From the NCBI RefSeq assembly GCF_004359985.1, contig NZ_SMRO01000001.1:496001-560000 (forward strand): a DNA stretch of 64,000 nucleotides, given 5' to 3'. The first letter of the stretch is position 1; each line of letters starts with the position of its first letter. The position numbers were made by a program, and so were the translations under genes. Shown piece after piece: positions 16,913 to 24,631 of the stretch. The notes beneath the pieces were generated by a model. It worked only from the letters and a program-made list of their open reading frames with translations, was not told where the DNA came from and did not search any database. The DNA comes from Paraburkholderia flava (lineage in GTDB: Bacteria; Pseudomonadota; Gammaproteobacteria; Burkholderiales; Burkholderiaceae).

Positions 16913-17665
16913 ATGAACCGTCGTCAACTGCTGCAACTCGGCCTTGCTGCCGCGCCTGCGATCATCCTGTCCCGCTCCGTGCGGGCCGCCGATGCCGAAC
17001 TCATCGTCGGCTCGAACGTCGGCGCCCCGCCATTCGCGTTCAAGCAGGGCGACGTCTACACCGGCTTCGACGTCGAAGTCTGGAACGAGATCGCGAAGGG
17101 AATGAACCGTAAATGGCGGATGCAGCCGATGGAATTCGGCGCGCTGATCCCGGCGCTGCAGACGCACAACCTCGACGTCGTCGTCTCGCAGCTCTTCATC
17201 AAGCCCGAGCGTCAACAGGTGATCGATTTCTCCGATCCGTACTACAAGAGCGGCCTGATCGCGGTGACCCGCAGCGACAACACGACGATCCATGCGCCCG
17301 CCGATCTCGCGGGCAAGGTGATCGGCACCGAGACCGGCACGATCGCCGTCGACTACATCAAGGACCACATCAAGGACGCGAAGCTCGAACAGTTGCCGAG
17401 CATCAACAACGCGCTGCTCGCGCTGCAGGCCGGGCGCACCGACGCGGTCGTCTACGACAAGCCGGCGCTGCTCTATTACGCGAACACGGCCGGCAAGGGC
17501 AAGGTGCGCGTCGTGCAGCCGCCGCTTGAAGGCCGCGACGTCGGTATCGGTTTTCAGAAAGGCAGCCCGCTCGTCGCCGCCGCGAACGTTCAGCTCGCCG
17601 CGATGAAAGCCGACGGACGTCTGAAGGCGCTCAACCGCAAATGGTTCGGCGAGGAAGCGTCGTGA
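16913..17665 (+). CDS. Periplasmic amino-acid-binding protein of an ABC importer
   Basis: A 250-residue family-3 solute-binding protein. The start at 16913 has GGAGA eight bases before it. The leader carries a twin-arginine-like MNRRQLLQLGLAAAP and is cut after SVRA near residue 26. The mature part shows VGSNVGAPPFAFKQGDVYTGFDVEVWNEIAKGM-type pattern, VIDFSDPYYKSGL and TGTIAVDYI. It binds a polar amino acid or opine-like ligand and hands it to the permease encoded next. Its stop overlaps the permease GTG start. Confidence 0.93.
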   Translation: MNRRQLLQLGLAAAPAIILSRSVRAADAELIVGSNVGAPPFAFKQGDVYTGFDVEVWNEIAKGMNRKWRMQPMEFGALIPALQTHNLDVVVSQLFIKPERQQVIDFSDPYYKSGLIAVTRSDNTTIHAPADLAGKVIGTETGTIAVDYIKDHIKDAKLEQLPSINNALLALQAGRTDAVVYDKPALLYYANTAGKGKVRVVQPPLEGRDVGIGFQKGSPLVAAANVQLAAMKADGRLKALNRKWFGEEAS

Positions 17666-18318
17666 GTTTCGACTGGGCAGCCGTCTTTGCTGCGCTGCCG
17701 GACCTGCTGCAAGGTCTGCGGCTCACGCTGCTGATCGCACTGGCCGGGCTGGGCGGCGGCGTCGCGCTAGGCATCCTCACCGGCGTGACGCTGACCTACG
17801 GCGGCCGGATCGCCGTCATCCCGGCGCAGATCTATGTCGCGTTGATTCGCGGCACGCCGATCGTCGTGCAGGTGATGTTCGTCTACTTCGCGATGCCGAT
17901 CATGATGAACCTGCGCATCAGCGCGACGAGCGCGGCGATCATCACGCTGATCGTCAATTCGGGTGCGTATAACGCGGAGATCATTCGTGGCGCGCTCGAC
18001 GCCGTGCCGCACGGACTGCGCGAAGCCGGTCTCGCGATGGGCCTACGGTTTCGCACGGTGCTCGCGCACGTCGTCGCGCCGATCGCGTTCCGGCGCGCGC
18101 TACCGGCGATGGGCAACCAGTTCGTCAGCCTGGTGAAGGACACGTCGATTTTTCTGGTGATCGGGGTCGGCGAACTGACACGACGCGGCCAGGAAATCAT
18201 GGCCGAGAATTTTCGCGCAGTGGAAATCTGGACCGCCGTCGCGGTCATCTATCTGATTGTGATCAGCCTGCTCGCGCTGGGTCTGCGCGTGCTCGAACGG
18301 AGAACGCGCCTGCCATGA
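17662..18318 (+). CDS. Polar amino-acid ABC transporter permease
   Basis: A 218-residue HisM/GlnP-type permease with about five transmembrane helices. The start is a GTG at 17662 overlapping the preceding TGA, with GAGGAAG upstream. The conserved cytoplasmic loop EAGLAMGLRFRTVLAHVVAPIAFRRALPAMGNQFVSLVKDTS is present. It is the only permease in the cassette, so it likely works as a homodimer. The stop overlaps the ATPase start by 4 bp. Confidence 0.94.
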   Translation: MSFDWAAVFAALPDLLQGLRLTLLIALAGLGGGVALGILTGVTLTYGGRIAVIPAQIYVALIRGTPIVVQVMFVYFAMPIMMNLRISATSAAIITLIVNSGAYNAEIIRGALDAVPHGLREAGLAMGLRFRTVLAHVVAPIAFRRALPAMGNQFVSLVKDTSIFLVIGVGELTRRGQEIMAENFRAVEIWTAVAVIYLIVISLLALGLRVLERRTRLP

Positions 18319-19043
18319 GCATGATCGAATTTCAGCAGGTGTCGAAGCATTTCGGCCCGCACGTCGTGCTGCATCCGCTCGATCTGTCGATCGAACGCGG
18401 AGAAGTCGCGGTGATCGTCGGGCCGTCCGGGTCCGGCAAATCGACGCTGCTACGCTGCATCAACGGACTCGAGACGATCAGCGGCGGCGACCTGCGCGTC
18501 GACGACATCAGCGTGCTCGGTTCCGCGCGCGACATCCGGCGCATCCGGCTCGAAGCCGGCATGGTGTTTCAGCAGTTCAATCTGTTTCCTAATCTCACCG
18601 CGATGCAGAACGTGATGTTCGGACCGATCCGTGCGCGTGGCCGTTCGCGTTCGGAGGCGCGCGACATCGCCGCCGCGCTGCTGCAGAAAGTCGGCCTGGC
18701 CGAGCGGATGAATCACTACCCGTCGCAGCTGTCGGGCGGTCAGCAGCAACGCGTCGCGATCGCGCGAGCGCTTGCCGTGCAACCGAAACTGATGCTGTTC
18801 GACGAACCGACATCGGCGCTCGATCCGGAGCTGCGTCAGGAAGTGCTCAAAGTAATGCAGACGCTGGCCGGCGAAGGCATGACGATGGTCGTCGTCACGC
18901 ACGAGATGGGCTTTGCGAAGCGCGTGGGTTCCCGTCTGCTGTTCATGGAAGCGGGCCGCGTGGTGCACGACGGCAAGCCCGTCGAGATGCTGTCGACGCC
19001 GCCGGGCGAACGCTTCCGCGAGTTCCTGCAGCACGTTCATTGA
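18315..19043 (+). CDS. Polar amino-acid ABC transporter ATP-binding protein
   Basis: A 242-residue GlnQ/HisP-type ATPase. Walker A GPSGSGKST is at 36-44, the Q-loop near 86, the signature LSGGQQQR at 139-146, Walker B LMLFDE at 159-164 and the switch His near 197 (VVTHEMGFA). It powers the importer encoded immediately upstream. The ATGA overlap with the permease gene shows translational coupling. Confidence 0.96.
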   Translation: MSMIEFQQVSKHFGPHVVLHPLDLSIERGEVAVIVGPSGSGKSTLLRCINGLETISGGDLRVDDISVLGSARDIRRIRLEAGMVFQQFNLFPNLTAMQNVMFGPIRARGRSRSEARDIAAALLQKVGLAERMNHYPSQLSGGQQQRVAIARALAVQPKLMLFDEPTSALDPELRQEVLKVMQTLAGEGMTMVVVTHEMGFAKRVGSRLLFMEAGRVVHDGKPVEMLSTPPGERFREFLQHVH

Positions 19044-19092
19044 TGCGCTTGCGATTCAGCGCGATCGCTTTCCACGGGAGTTTGCAGCCGCC

Positions 19093-20277
19093 ATGATTTC
19101 TTCACGCTTCGAACGCGACTACGGTTTTCGCCGGGACAATGTCCGGCTCGGTAACTGGCGCGATGCGCCGTGGAATGTGTGGGCGTTTCGTCACGTGCAC
19201 GAATTGATTCCGACTGCGCGTATCGCTGCGACACCGGGTCTTATCGAAGAGCCCAAGGTCGATGCGGACGCGTTGACCGCACACGAATTCGTGCATGACG
19301 GTGAACGCCGCACCATCGCGGCGACGCTGCGGCAGACACACACCGATGCGCTCACCGTGATGCGCACCGGCCGCTTCGTCGCCGATTTTCATGCGCCGAA
19401 CTTCACGCTGCAAAGCCGGCACATCCTGTTCTCGGCCAGCAAGTCGATTGCGGGACTGCTTGCGGGGATGCTTGTCGGCGACGGTCTGCTCGATCCGGAC
19501 GCGCCCGTCGTGCAGTACGTGCCGGAACTCGCGGAGTCGGCGTTCGGCGATGCCCGCGTACGGCATGTGCTGGACATGCGTACCAGTCTTGCATTCAACG
19601 AGGACTATCTCGATCCGATGGGCGATTTTGCTCGCTATCGACGTGCCGGTTTGCTGGATCCGCGGCTCGACGGCGTGCCTGAGGAAACGGTGATCGGGTT
19701 CATCGCTTCGCTGCGCAAAGGCGCGAGCGAACACGGCGGTCCGTTCCACTACTGCTCGCCGAACTCGGACGTGCTCGGTCTGCTGATCGAGCGTGCGTCG
19801 GGCGAACGTTATGCGGACTTCGCGGTGACGCGTCTATGGCAACCGCTGGGGCTGCGGCACGACGGCTGCGTGACCGTCGACCTCGTGGGCACCGCGCGTT
19901 CGGGCGGTGGCCTGTGCATGACCGCGCGCGATCTCGCGCGCGTCGGCGAGATGGTGCGTCTGGGCGGGGTCGTCGATGGACGCAGACTCGTGTCGGCTGA
20001 CTGGATGAAAGAGACCGTGTCCGGCGGCGACGCCGATGCCTGGCGACGCGGCAGTTTTGCGGACTGGTTGCCGAACGGCAAATATTCGAACAAGTGGTAT
20101 CAGGTCGGCAACGCGAGCGGCGCGTGCTTTGCGATCGGTATCCATGGACAGTGGCTCTACGTCGATCCGTTGCGCGAGACAGTCATCGTCAAATTCTCGT
20201 CGCAGCCCCAACCGACCGACAACTATCTCAAGCACCTGAACCTCGCGCTATTCGAAGCGATTGCGACGATGACGTAA
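19093..20277 (+). CDS. Beta-lactamase-fold serine hydrolase (NylB-like)
   Basis: A 394-residue class C beta-lactamase-type hydrolase. The nucleophile motif is SASK (Ser114, Lys117) and the catalytic Tyr220 lies in HYCSPNSDVLG, the arrangement of 6-aminohexanoate-dimer hydrolase (NylB) and related esterases. There is no signal peptide, so it is cytosolic. The ATG at 19093 is preceded by GGGAG at a slightly long spacing. It is 49 bp after the ATPase gene and probably the last gene of the phzF-ridA-ABC operon. A peptidase or amidase acting on the imported compound is a reasonable guess. Confidence 0.88.
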   Translation: MISSRFERDYGFRRDNVRLGNWRDAPWNVWAFRHVHELIPTARIAATPGLIEEPKVDADALTAHEFVHDGERRTIAATLRQTHTDALTVMRTGRFVADFHAPNFTLQSRHILFSASKSIAGLLAGMLVGDGLLDPDAPVVQYVPELAESAFGDARVRHVLDMRTSLAFNEDYLDPMGDFARYRRAGLLDPRLDGVPEETVIGFIASLRKGASEHGGPFHYCSPNSDVLGLLIERASGERYADFAVTRLWQPLGLRHDGCVTVDLVGTARSGGGLCMTARDLARVGEMVRLGGVVDGRRLVSADWMKETVSGGDADAWRRGSFADWLPNGKYSNKWYQVGNASGACFAIGIHGQWLYVDPLRETVIVKFSSQPQPTDNYLKHLNLALFEAIATMT

Positions 20278-20315
20278 CTCGATTGTTCGCTGCTCCGATT
20301 CCTCCGGTACGACAT

Positions 20316-20343
20316 ACCGCGCGCAGTATGATGGGCGCGCGGT
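20316..20343. terminator. Strong hairpin between the serine hydrolase and esterase genes
   Basis: ACCGCGCGC (20316-20324) pairs exactly with GCGCGCGGT (20335-20343) around a 10-base loop. It lies 39 bp after one gene and 23 bp before the next start. There is no T-run. It may end the upstream operon or sit in the leader of the downstream gene. Confidence 0.4.
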
Positions 20344-20365
20344 ACCCAACCTCAAAGGAGCAATC

Positions 20366-21055
20366 ATGTCAGGCAATCCGACGATCATTCTGGTACATGG
20401 GTTCTGGGGCGGCGCAGCGCATTGGAGCAGGGTCATTCCCGAGTTGGCGCGACGGGGTTTCGAATCGATCCGCGCGGTCGAGATCCCGCTCACGTCGCTT
20501 GCCGACGATGCCGAGCGCACCCGAAAGATGATTGCGCAGCAGAGCGGTCCGGTGCTGCTGGTCGGTCACTCGTATGGCGGCGCTGTCATCACGCAGGCCG
20601 GCAACCAGCCGAACGTGGTGGGCCTCGTCTACATCGCGGCGTTTGCCCCCGATGAAGGCGAAAGCCCCGGCGGTATCACGCAGCAGCACCTGCCCGCCGC
20701 AGCCGCAAATCTCGCCCCCGACAGCGACGGCTACCTGTGGGTCAAGCCCGAGAAATTCCACGAAAGCTTCTGCCAGGACCTGACCGCCGACGAAGGCCTC
20801 GTGATGGGCGTGACGCAAAAGGCCCCGCTCGCCAGCACGTTCGGCGACACGATCAGCGCGCCGGCATGGAGGAACAAGCCGTCGTGGTATCAGATTTCCA
20901 GTGAAGACCGGATGATTGCGCCCGAGAATCAGGCCAGGATGTCAGACCGCCTCAACGCGAAAAAAGTGATCACGCTTGCAGCTAGTCATGCTTCGCTTGC
21001 GTCGAAACCGGTTGAGGTCGCGGCGTTTATTGAGGAAGCGGCCAGAGCAGTCTAA
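20366..21055 (+). CDS. Alpha/beta hydrolase, salicylate-esterase-like
   Basis: A 229-residue small alpha/beta hydrolase of the EstC/hydroxynitrile-lyase-like group. It begins with TIILVHGFWGGAAHW and has the nucleophile motif VGHSYGG (Ser69) and a catalytic His in AASHASL near the C-terminus. AAAGGAG sits six bases before the ATG. Proteins of this size and pattern hydrolyse small esters. It appears to be transcribed alone, with nothing in its surroundings to point to a substrate. Confidence 0.9.
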   Translation: MSGNPTIILVHGFWGGAAHWSRVIPELARRGFESIRAVEIPLTSLADDAERTRKMIAQQSGPVLLVGHSYGGAVITQAGNQPNVVGLVYIAAFAPDEGESPGGITQQHLPAAAANLAPDSDGYLWVKPEKFHESFCQDLTADEGLVMGVTQKAPLASTFGDTISAPAWRNKPSWYQISSEDRMIAPENQARMSDRLNAKKVITLAASHASLASKPVEVAAFIEEAARAV

Positions 21056-21138
21056 CCGTAGCGTAGCGTCACTTCGCGGGATCGCGCTCGCGATGCAACG
21101 CATGTTCGTTTGGGCAATGCGTTGCGTCGCGAGCCGCG

Positions 21139-21477
21139 TTATGAACCACCGCCGCTCAGATTCAGCAGAACAATCCCGACAATCGCCGTGCACAATCCAA
21201 CGGCCTTGATCGCACCCAATCCTTCGCCGAACCACACGACGCCGATCAATGCCGTCAGCACTGCACTAGCGCCAGCCCACGCCGCGTAAGCCATGCCGAT
21301 CTCGATTCGTTTGGTCGCGAGCGCCATCAGCCAGACAGCCGTCGTGTAGCACGCGATCGTCAATGCGGAAGGAAGCAAACGGGTAAAGCCGGAGGAAAGT
21401 GTGAGCGCTGCGGTTCCGAGTGATTCGGCTATGACGCTTGCAGCGAGAATGAGCCATGCGGCTTGAGCGGTGAGCAT
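21139..21477 (-). CDS. Small multidrug resistance (SMR) family transporter
   Basis: A 112-residue, four-helix membrane protein of the EmrE/SugE family. The essential glutamate is Glu18 in ASVIAESLG, and helix 4 ends IVGIVLLNLSGGGS. The start at MLTAQAAW has CAAGG upstream and gives the family length; the ORF opens seven codons earlier. It exports cationic compounds or guanidinium by proton antiport. It lies 172 bp downstream of the reverse transcriptase gene on the same strand, probably by chance. Confidence 0.92.
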   Translation of the reverse strand: MLTAQAAWLILAASVIAESLGTAALTLSSGFTRLLPSALTIACYTTAVWLMALATKRIEIGMAYAAWAGASAVLTALIGVVWFGEGLGAIKAVGLCTAIVGIVLLNLSGGGS

Positions 21478-21649
21478 ACGCGTACCTTGCCAGCCCAACG
21501 CTTATACCGAGCGTCGGTGCGAGCAGGGAAAGGTCGCGGTACCCCAAAGCGGATTCAAAATATCATCGTGGCGCGGATCCCGCAATCGGGCGTTTCACGC
21601 TGACCGTTGGTGCGCGGCGGGGCAGACCGCGTGCGGCGGTGGCGTTACT

Positions 21650-22987
21650 TCAGACGCCCTCCCACACGATCCTGTCGAATATCGCCTGCAACTTCGATCC
21701 GCGCGCCGCGTTCAGCATCGTCGCGTGCGCGACGCGCCCGGCCAGATAGCCGCGAAAATCCGCATGCGCATCGCGATTCTGCGAAAGCGGTCCGTGACGG
21801 ACGCAGTTCGTCAGCGTCGCCTTCAACGCATCGAACTGATCGCGTGCGAGATTCGGATGCCGGTTGACGACGACGCCCACGATCCGCTGCCGCACGCCTC
21901 GCGGCATCACACGTGTCTTGCGCAACTGCAGCGTGAAGCCCTCTTCGATTGCGATCGATGCGACCCGGACCGGTAGCCGTTCAGCCACCCGGGCAAGCAC
22001 GGGGCCGCCGGAGAATGCGAGATCGTCGGCATAGCGCGTGTACGTTGCGTCGAGCGAATGCGCGAGTGCAGCGAGCCGCGTGTCGAGCCGGAACGCACAC
22101 AGATTGGCAAGCGCGGGCGACGTCGACGCACCCTGCGGCAAGTGACGCTCGCGATAACGCTGCCGGCCCGCCCAATCCAACCGGTCGCGCAGATCCGCCG
22201 CGAGCAGCCGCGCCGACGGCACACGATTCGTACACAACGCAGTCAGCGCCCTGACGACTTCAAGCGGATAACCGAGCGTAGCGAACAGCGCATGAACCTT
22301 CTTTGCGTCGATCGATACGAAGAAGTCCGCCAGATCGAAACGGATCACGACATCGCAATCCACATGCGGCTCGGCAAACGACACGATGCCGCGCCCCTTG
22401 CGAAAACCGTGCGCCGCTTCATGCGGCGGAATACGATCGAGCAGCCCACGCAGGATGCGGCGTTGCGCTTCGCGTAGATGACCCTTCGGGATTTCGATCA
22501 GACGGCATCCACCGTCGCGCTTGTCGAATGTGCGATACGTGTAGTGATGCAACGGCGTTCCGCTGCTGCGCGGTTCGACGCGCCAGCGATCCGCGAGCCA
22601 TTCGAATTCGGGTATCGCGAGACCGAGCCAGTCGGCGAGATCGCGGGTCGTCGACCACTGCGGAAGATCGAGTGCGGCGAGCGCTTGTGGCGGTGGTCTT
22701 TGCTCAGGCGGTCGCAGCACGATGCGGGCGATCGTGGGCGGGTTATCGCTTTGCCAGGCATTGACGAAGCCCGATGTATCGGCGATGACGAACGACAGAT
22801 CGCGTGGCGTGGCATCGGCCCAACGCGGGCCGAATGAATTGATCGCGTTGACCGCGACCTCGCGCGCCCACGGCGGCGAATCGCCGAGCACGGATGCGAT
22901 GCGCGCGGTCACGCCGTCCGGCTCCGGCGGCCCGGCCAGCATCGCTTCGGCAAGCGTGTGGGTGAGGTCGTACAGCGATGCGTTCAT
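21650..22987 (-). CDS. Retron-type reverse transcriptase with long N-terminal extension
   Basis: A 445-residue reverse transcriptase. Residues 1-145 are an extension unlike the catalytic core. The core follows with CRLIEIPKGHLREAQRRI (160-178), AAHGFRKGRG (191-200), FDLADFF (217-223, motif A), QGASTSPALAN (285-295), YADD (319-322, catalytic) and IVGVVVN (369-375). Retron region X (NAxxH) appears as FAEPH at 205-209 and region Y (VTG) as IVG, so both retron signatures are present but altered. Start is the ATG at 22987; the frame stays open through the RNA region upstream. Length and extension recall myxobacterial retron enzymes. No toxin or nuclease gene is adjacent. Confidence 0.9.
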   Translation of the reverse strand: MNASLYDLTHTLAEAMLAGPPEPDGVTARIASVLGDSPPWAREVAVNAINSFGPRWADATPRDLSFVIADTSGFVNAWQSDNPPTIARIVLRPPEQRPPPQALAALDLPQWSTTRDLADWLGLAIPEFEWLADRWRVEPRSSGTPLHHYTYRTFDKRDGGCRLIEIPKGHLREAQRRILRGLLDRIPPHEAAHGFRKGRGIVSFAEPHVDCDVVIRFDLADFFVSIDAKKVHALFATLGYPLEVVRALTALCTNRVPSARLLAADLRDRLDWAGRQRYRERHLPQGASTSPALANLCAFRLDTRLAALAHSLDATYTRYADDLAFSGGPVLARVAERLPVRVASIAIEEGFTLQLRKTRVMPRGVRQRIVGVVVNRHPNLARDQFDALKATLTNCVRHGPLSQNRDAHADFRGYLAGRVAHATMLNAARGSKLQAIFDRIVWEGV

Positions 22988-23004
22988 GAAAGACCGAAGG
23001 CGGG

Positions 23005-23156
23005 ACGATGAGTCAACGTGCCTGGTGCTGCGAGAGCCGCCCTGCGCAGCGCGCAGTCCGGCTCTTGCGATGCATCGGTGAGTCGACCTCATCCACGGGG
23101 TAGCCCCGTAGTCCTGGAACATCGGCTGCCTGTTCCCGGCGTGTGCTTGACCCACC
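23005..23156 (-). ncRNA. Candidate retron msr-msd RNA
   Basis: Read on the minus strand, the region has the order expected of a retron RNA. TGGGTCAA (23154-23147, a1) can pair with TTGACTCA (23016-23009, a2; one G-U). An AGC follows directly after a1, with the candidate branch G at 23146. Two small hairpins come next: GGAACA/TGTTCC at 23136-23116 and ACGGGG-CTA-CCCCGT at 23109-23095. A larger msd-like hairpin spans 23065-23033, with arms AGAGCCG/CGGCTCT, then CTGCGC/GCGCAG and a 3-base loop. It ends 17 bp before the reverse transcriptase start. An alternative pairing of the a2 segment with 23082-23093 is also possible. Ends are approximate. Confidence 0.7.
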
Positions 23157-23157
23157 G

Positions 23158-23199
23158 CCCCGCGCAGCGACTGTAACGGTCGCTGAGCGGGGGTGTCAA
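23158..23199 (-). promoter_or_regulatory. Promoter of the candidate retron, overlapped by a hairpin
   Basis: TTGACA (23199-23194) and TACAGT (23175-23170) are 18 bases apart, giving a start near 23163, just before the RNA's a1 segment. A near-perfect inverted repeat spans 23158-23192 (CCCCGC-x-CAGCGAC with GTCGCTG-x-GCGGGG, 7-base loop) and covers the spacer and the -10. It may be an operator, or a terminator for the upstream lipoprotein gene. Confidence 0.55.
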
Positions 23200-23260
23200 T
23201 TGCGGGCGTTCTGGCGAAAGAAAGCCCAACGATTCACGAAAGCAGACGCACCGTCTCCCG

Positions 23261-24337
23261 TCATTCGACCGCCTTGCCGAGCGCCCAGCGCGTCGGCGTA
23301 ACAGTCATACCGAAGCGTGACAAAAACGATTGGCCCAACAGCCCATCGATACCGCCACCCAGCGCCGGTGCCGACGGACCGTTCACCGACACGGCGACAT
23401 CCGCCGCCTGCGCATGCCCCACCTTGACCGACGCTGCGTGCGTGAGCAGCCCTTCGGTCGGACCGTTAGCCGTCTGCAGACGGATCTTCGTCGCCTGTGC
23501 GGTCTCGACGTGCGCACGTTTCGCGAACCCGCGCGTCAGCGTCACATAGGTCGCGCCCGTGTCGACGATGAAATTCCCTTCAACCCCGTTGATGCTCGCC
23601 TTGACGCGAATCGTACCGCCCGACTGCCGGACGAAGCTGTCGTCACCCGATGCGTAGGTCGCGGGACAGCTCTGATGCGTCGCATACTTCGCGATGATGT
23701 TCTTTGCCTGCGAGTTGTTCGCGCGGTCCGGATCGGCGGACATCCACATCCGGATCATGCTGATCGCGTCGCAGTATCGGCCGGCTTTCGCGTGCATGTC
23801 CGCCGCACGGAGAAACAGGTTGCTCGTAATCGACTGGCGATCGGGGATCAACGCGATCGTCTGCATGTAGTCGGCGAGTGCTCGGTCGTTCTCACCGTGT
23901 CCTTCGTAGGCCCTGCCGCGCGCGAAGTAGTAATCGGGATTCGCGGGATCGGTGGCGAGCAGGCGGTCGCCGAGTGCGATCGCCGCCGGGTAATCGCTCA
24001 CAGCCATCAGATCTTCGAGCGCTGCGCTCAGAAATCCGTCGGCGCGACCGCATGCATCGACGAACCGGGTCAACGCGTTCGCCGCCTGCCGACGGTAACC
24101 CGCGACGTCCAGCTCATAACCGAGACTCCCCATTGCATCGCGATTGCAGGGCTCCTGTCCGAGCTGAACGAGTGCGCGGTGCGTTTTCTCCTTGTCGAGA
24201 TCGGATCGCTCGACACTGCCGAGCTGATAACGATCAACGGCTGCCTTGACGTCGGCCTGGAGCGGCGTAGCACTGCTGCCGCCCGACTGATCGCACGCCG
24301 ACAACGCAACGACGACGCAGCAGATGGACAGACGACG
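23261..24337 (-). CDS. Lipoprotein with helical repeats and retropepsin-like aspartic protease domain
   Basis: A 358-residue protein. MRRLSICCVVVALSAC is a lipoprotein leader with lipobox LSAC (Cys16), which favours this start over a GTG at 24391. Residues 30-225 look like TPR-type helices (YYFARGRAYEGHGENDRALADYMQ near 137-160). Residues 240-358 are a single-copy retropepsin-like domain with the catalytic DTG at 260-262 (FIVDTGATYVTLT) and the second glycine-rich segment GIDGLLGQSFLSRF. Such enzymes dimerise. It should be a periplasmic, membrane-anchored protease. It lies about 60 bp upstream of the retron promoter on the same strand; a functional link is not established. Confidence 0.85.
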   Translation of the reverse strand, partial: RRLSICCVVVALSACDQSGGSSATPLQADVKAAVDRYQLGSVERSDLDKEKTHRALVQLGQEPCNRDAMGSLGYELDVAGYRRQAANALTRFVDACGRADGFLSAALEDLMAVSDYPAAIALGDRLLATDPANPDYYFARGRAYEGHGENDRALADYMQTIALIPDRQSITSNLFLRAADMHAKAGRYCDAISMIRMWMSADPDRANNSQAKNIIAKYATHQSCPATYASGDDSFVRQSGGTIRVKASINGVEGNFIVDTGATYVTLTRGFAKRAHVETAQATKIRLQTANGPTEGLLTHAASVKVGHAQAADVAVSVNGPSAPALGGGIDGLLGQSFLSRFGMTVTPTRWALGKAVE

Positions 24338-24605
24338 CATCGTCGATGACGCGAACCTCGACGCGGAGGTGATGGAGGCGAATATTTTCACGACGTTTAG
24401 TTTTAGTTATCCCCGGGGAGCGCGCCGACGGATCAGCGCGATTTCGCGTGAGCATAGCGGGCGTTCGTGCGTTGAGCAACGGCGTGCAAGCGAAAGTTTG
24501 CATGCCGCTATCGGCGTTGAATAAAGAGATAAAAGAACGGCCCGGTCTCCGCAGGTTTCACCCCCGCCTTGCCCCCTCTCCCGCCCGTTGTGTAAGCTAC
24601 CGGTA

Positions 24606-24619
24606 TTCTGTATCCAGAG
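24606..24619. promoter_or_regulatory. Operator-like site before gntR, matching the oxygenase promoter
   Basis: TTCTGTATCCAGAG lies 12 bp before the gntR ATG and matches 12 of 14 bases of the perfect palindrome CTCTGTATACAGAG at 31325-31338 upstream of the Rieske oxygenase. The pairing suggests that the regulator controls itself and the oxygenase genes. Confidence 0.6.
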
Positions 24620-24631
24620 AGAACCCGCAAA

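Noticed and set aside
22988..23155. In-frame extension of the reverse transcriptase to a start at 23155
   Set aside because: The sequence here is explained by RNA hairpins, and translation from it gives non-protein-like residues. The ATG at 22987 is preferred.
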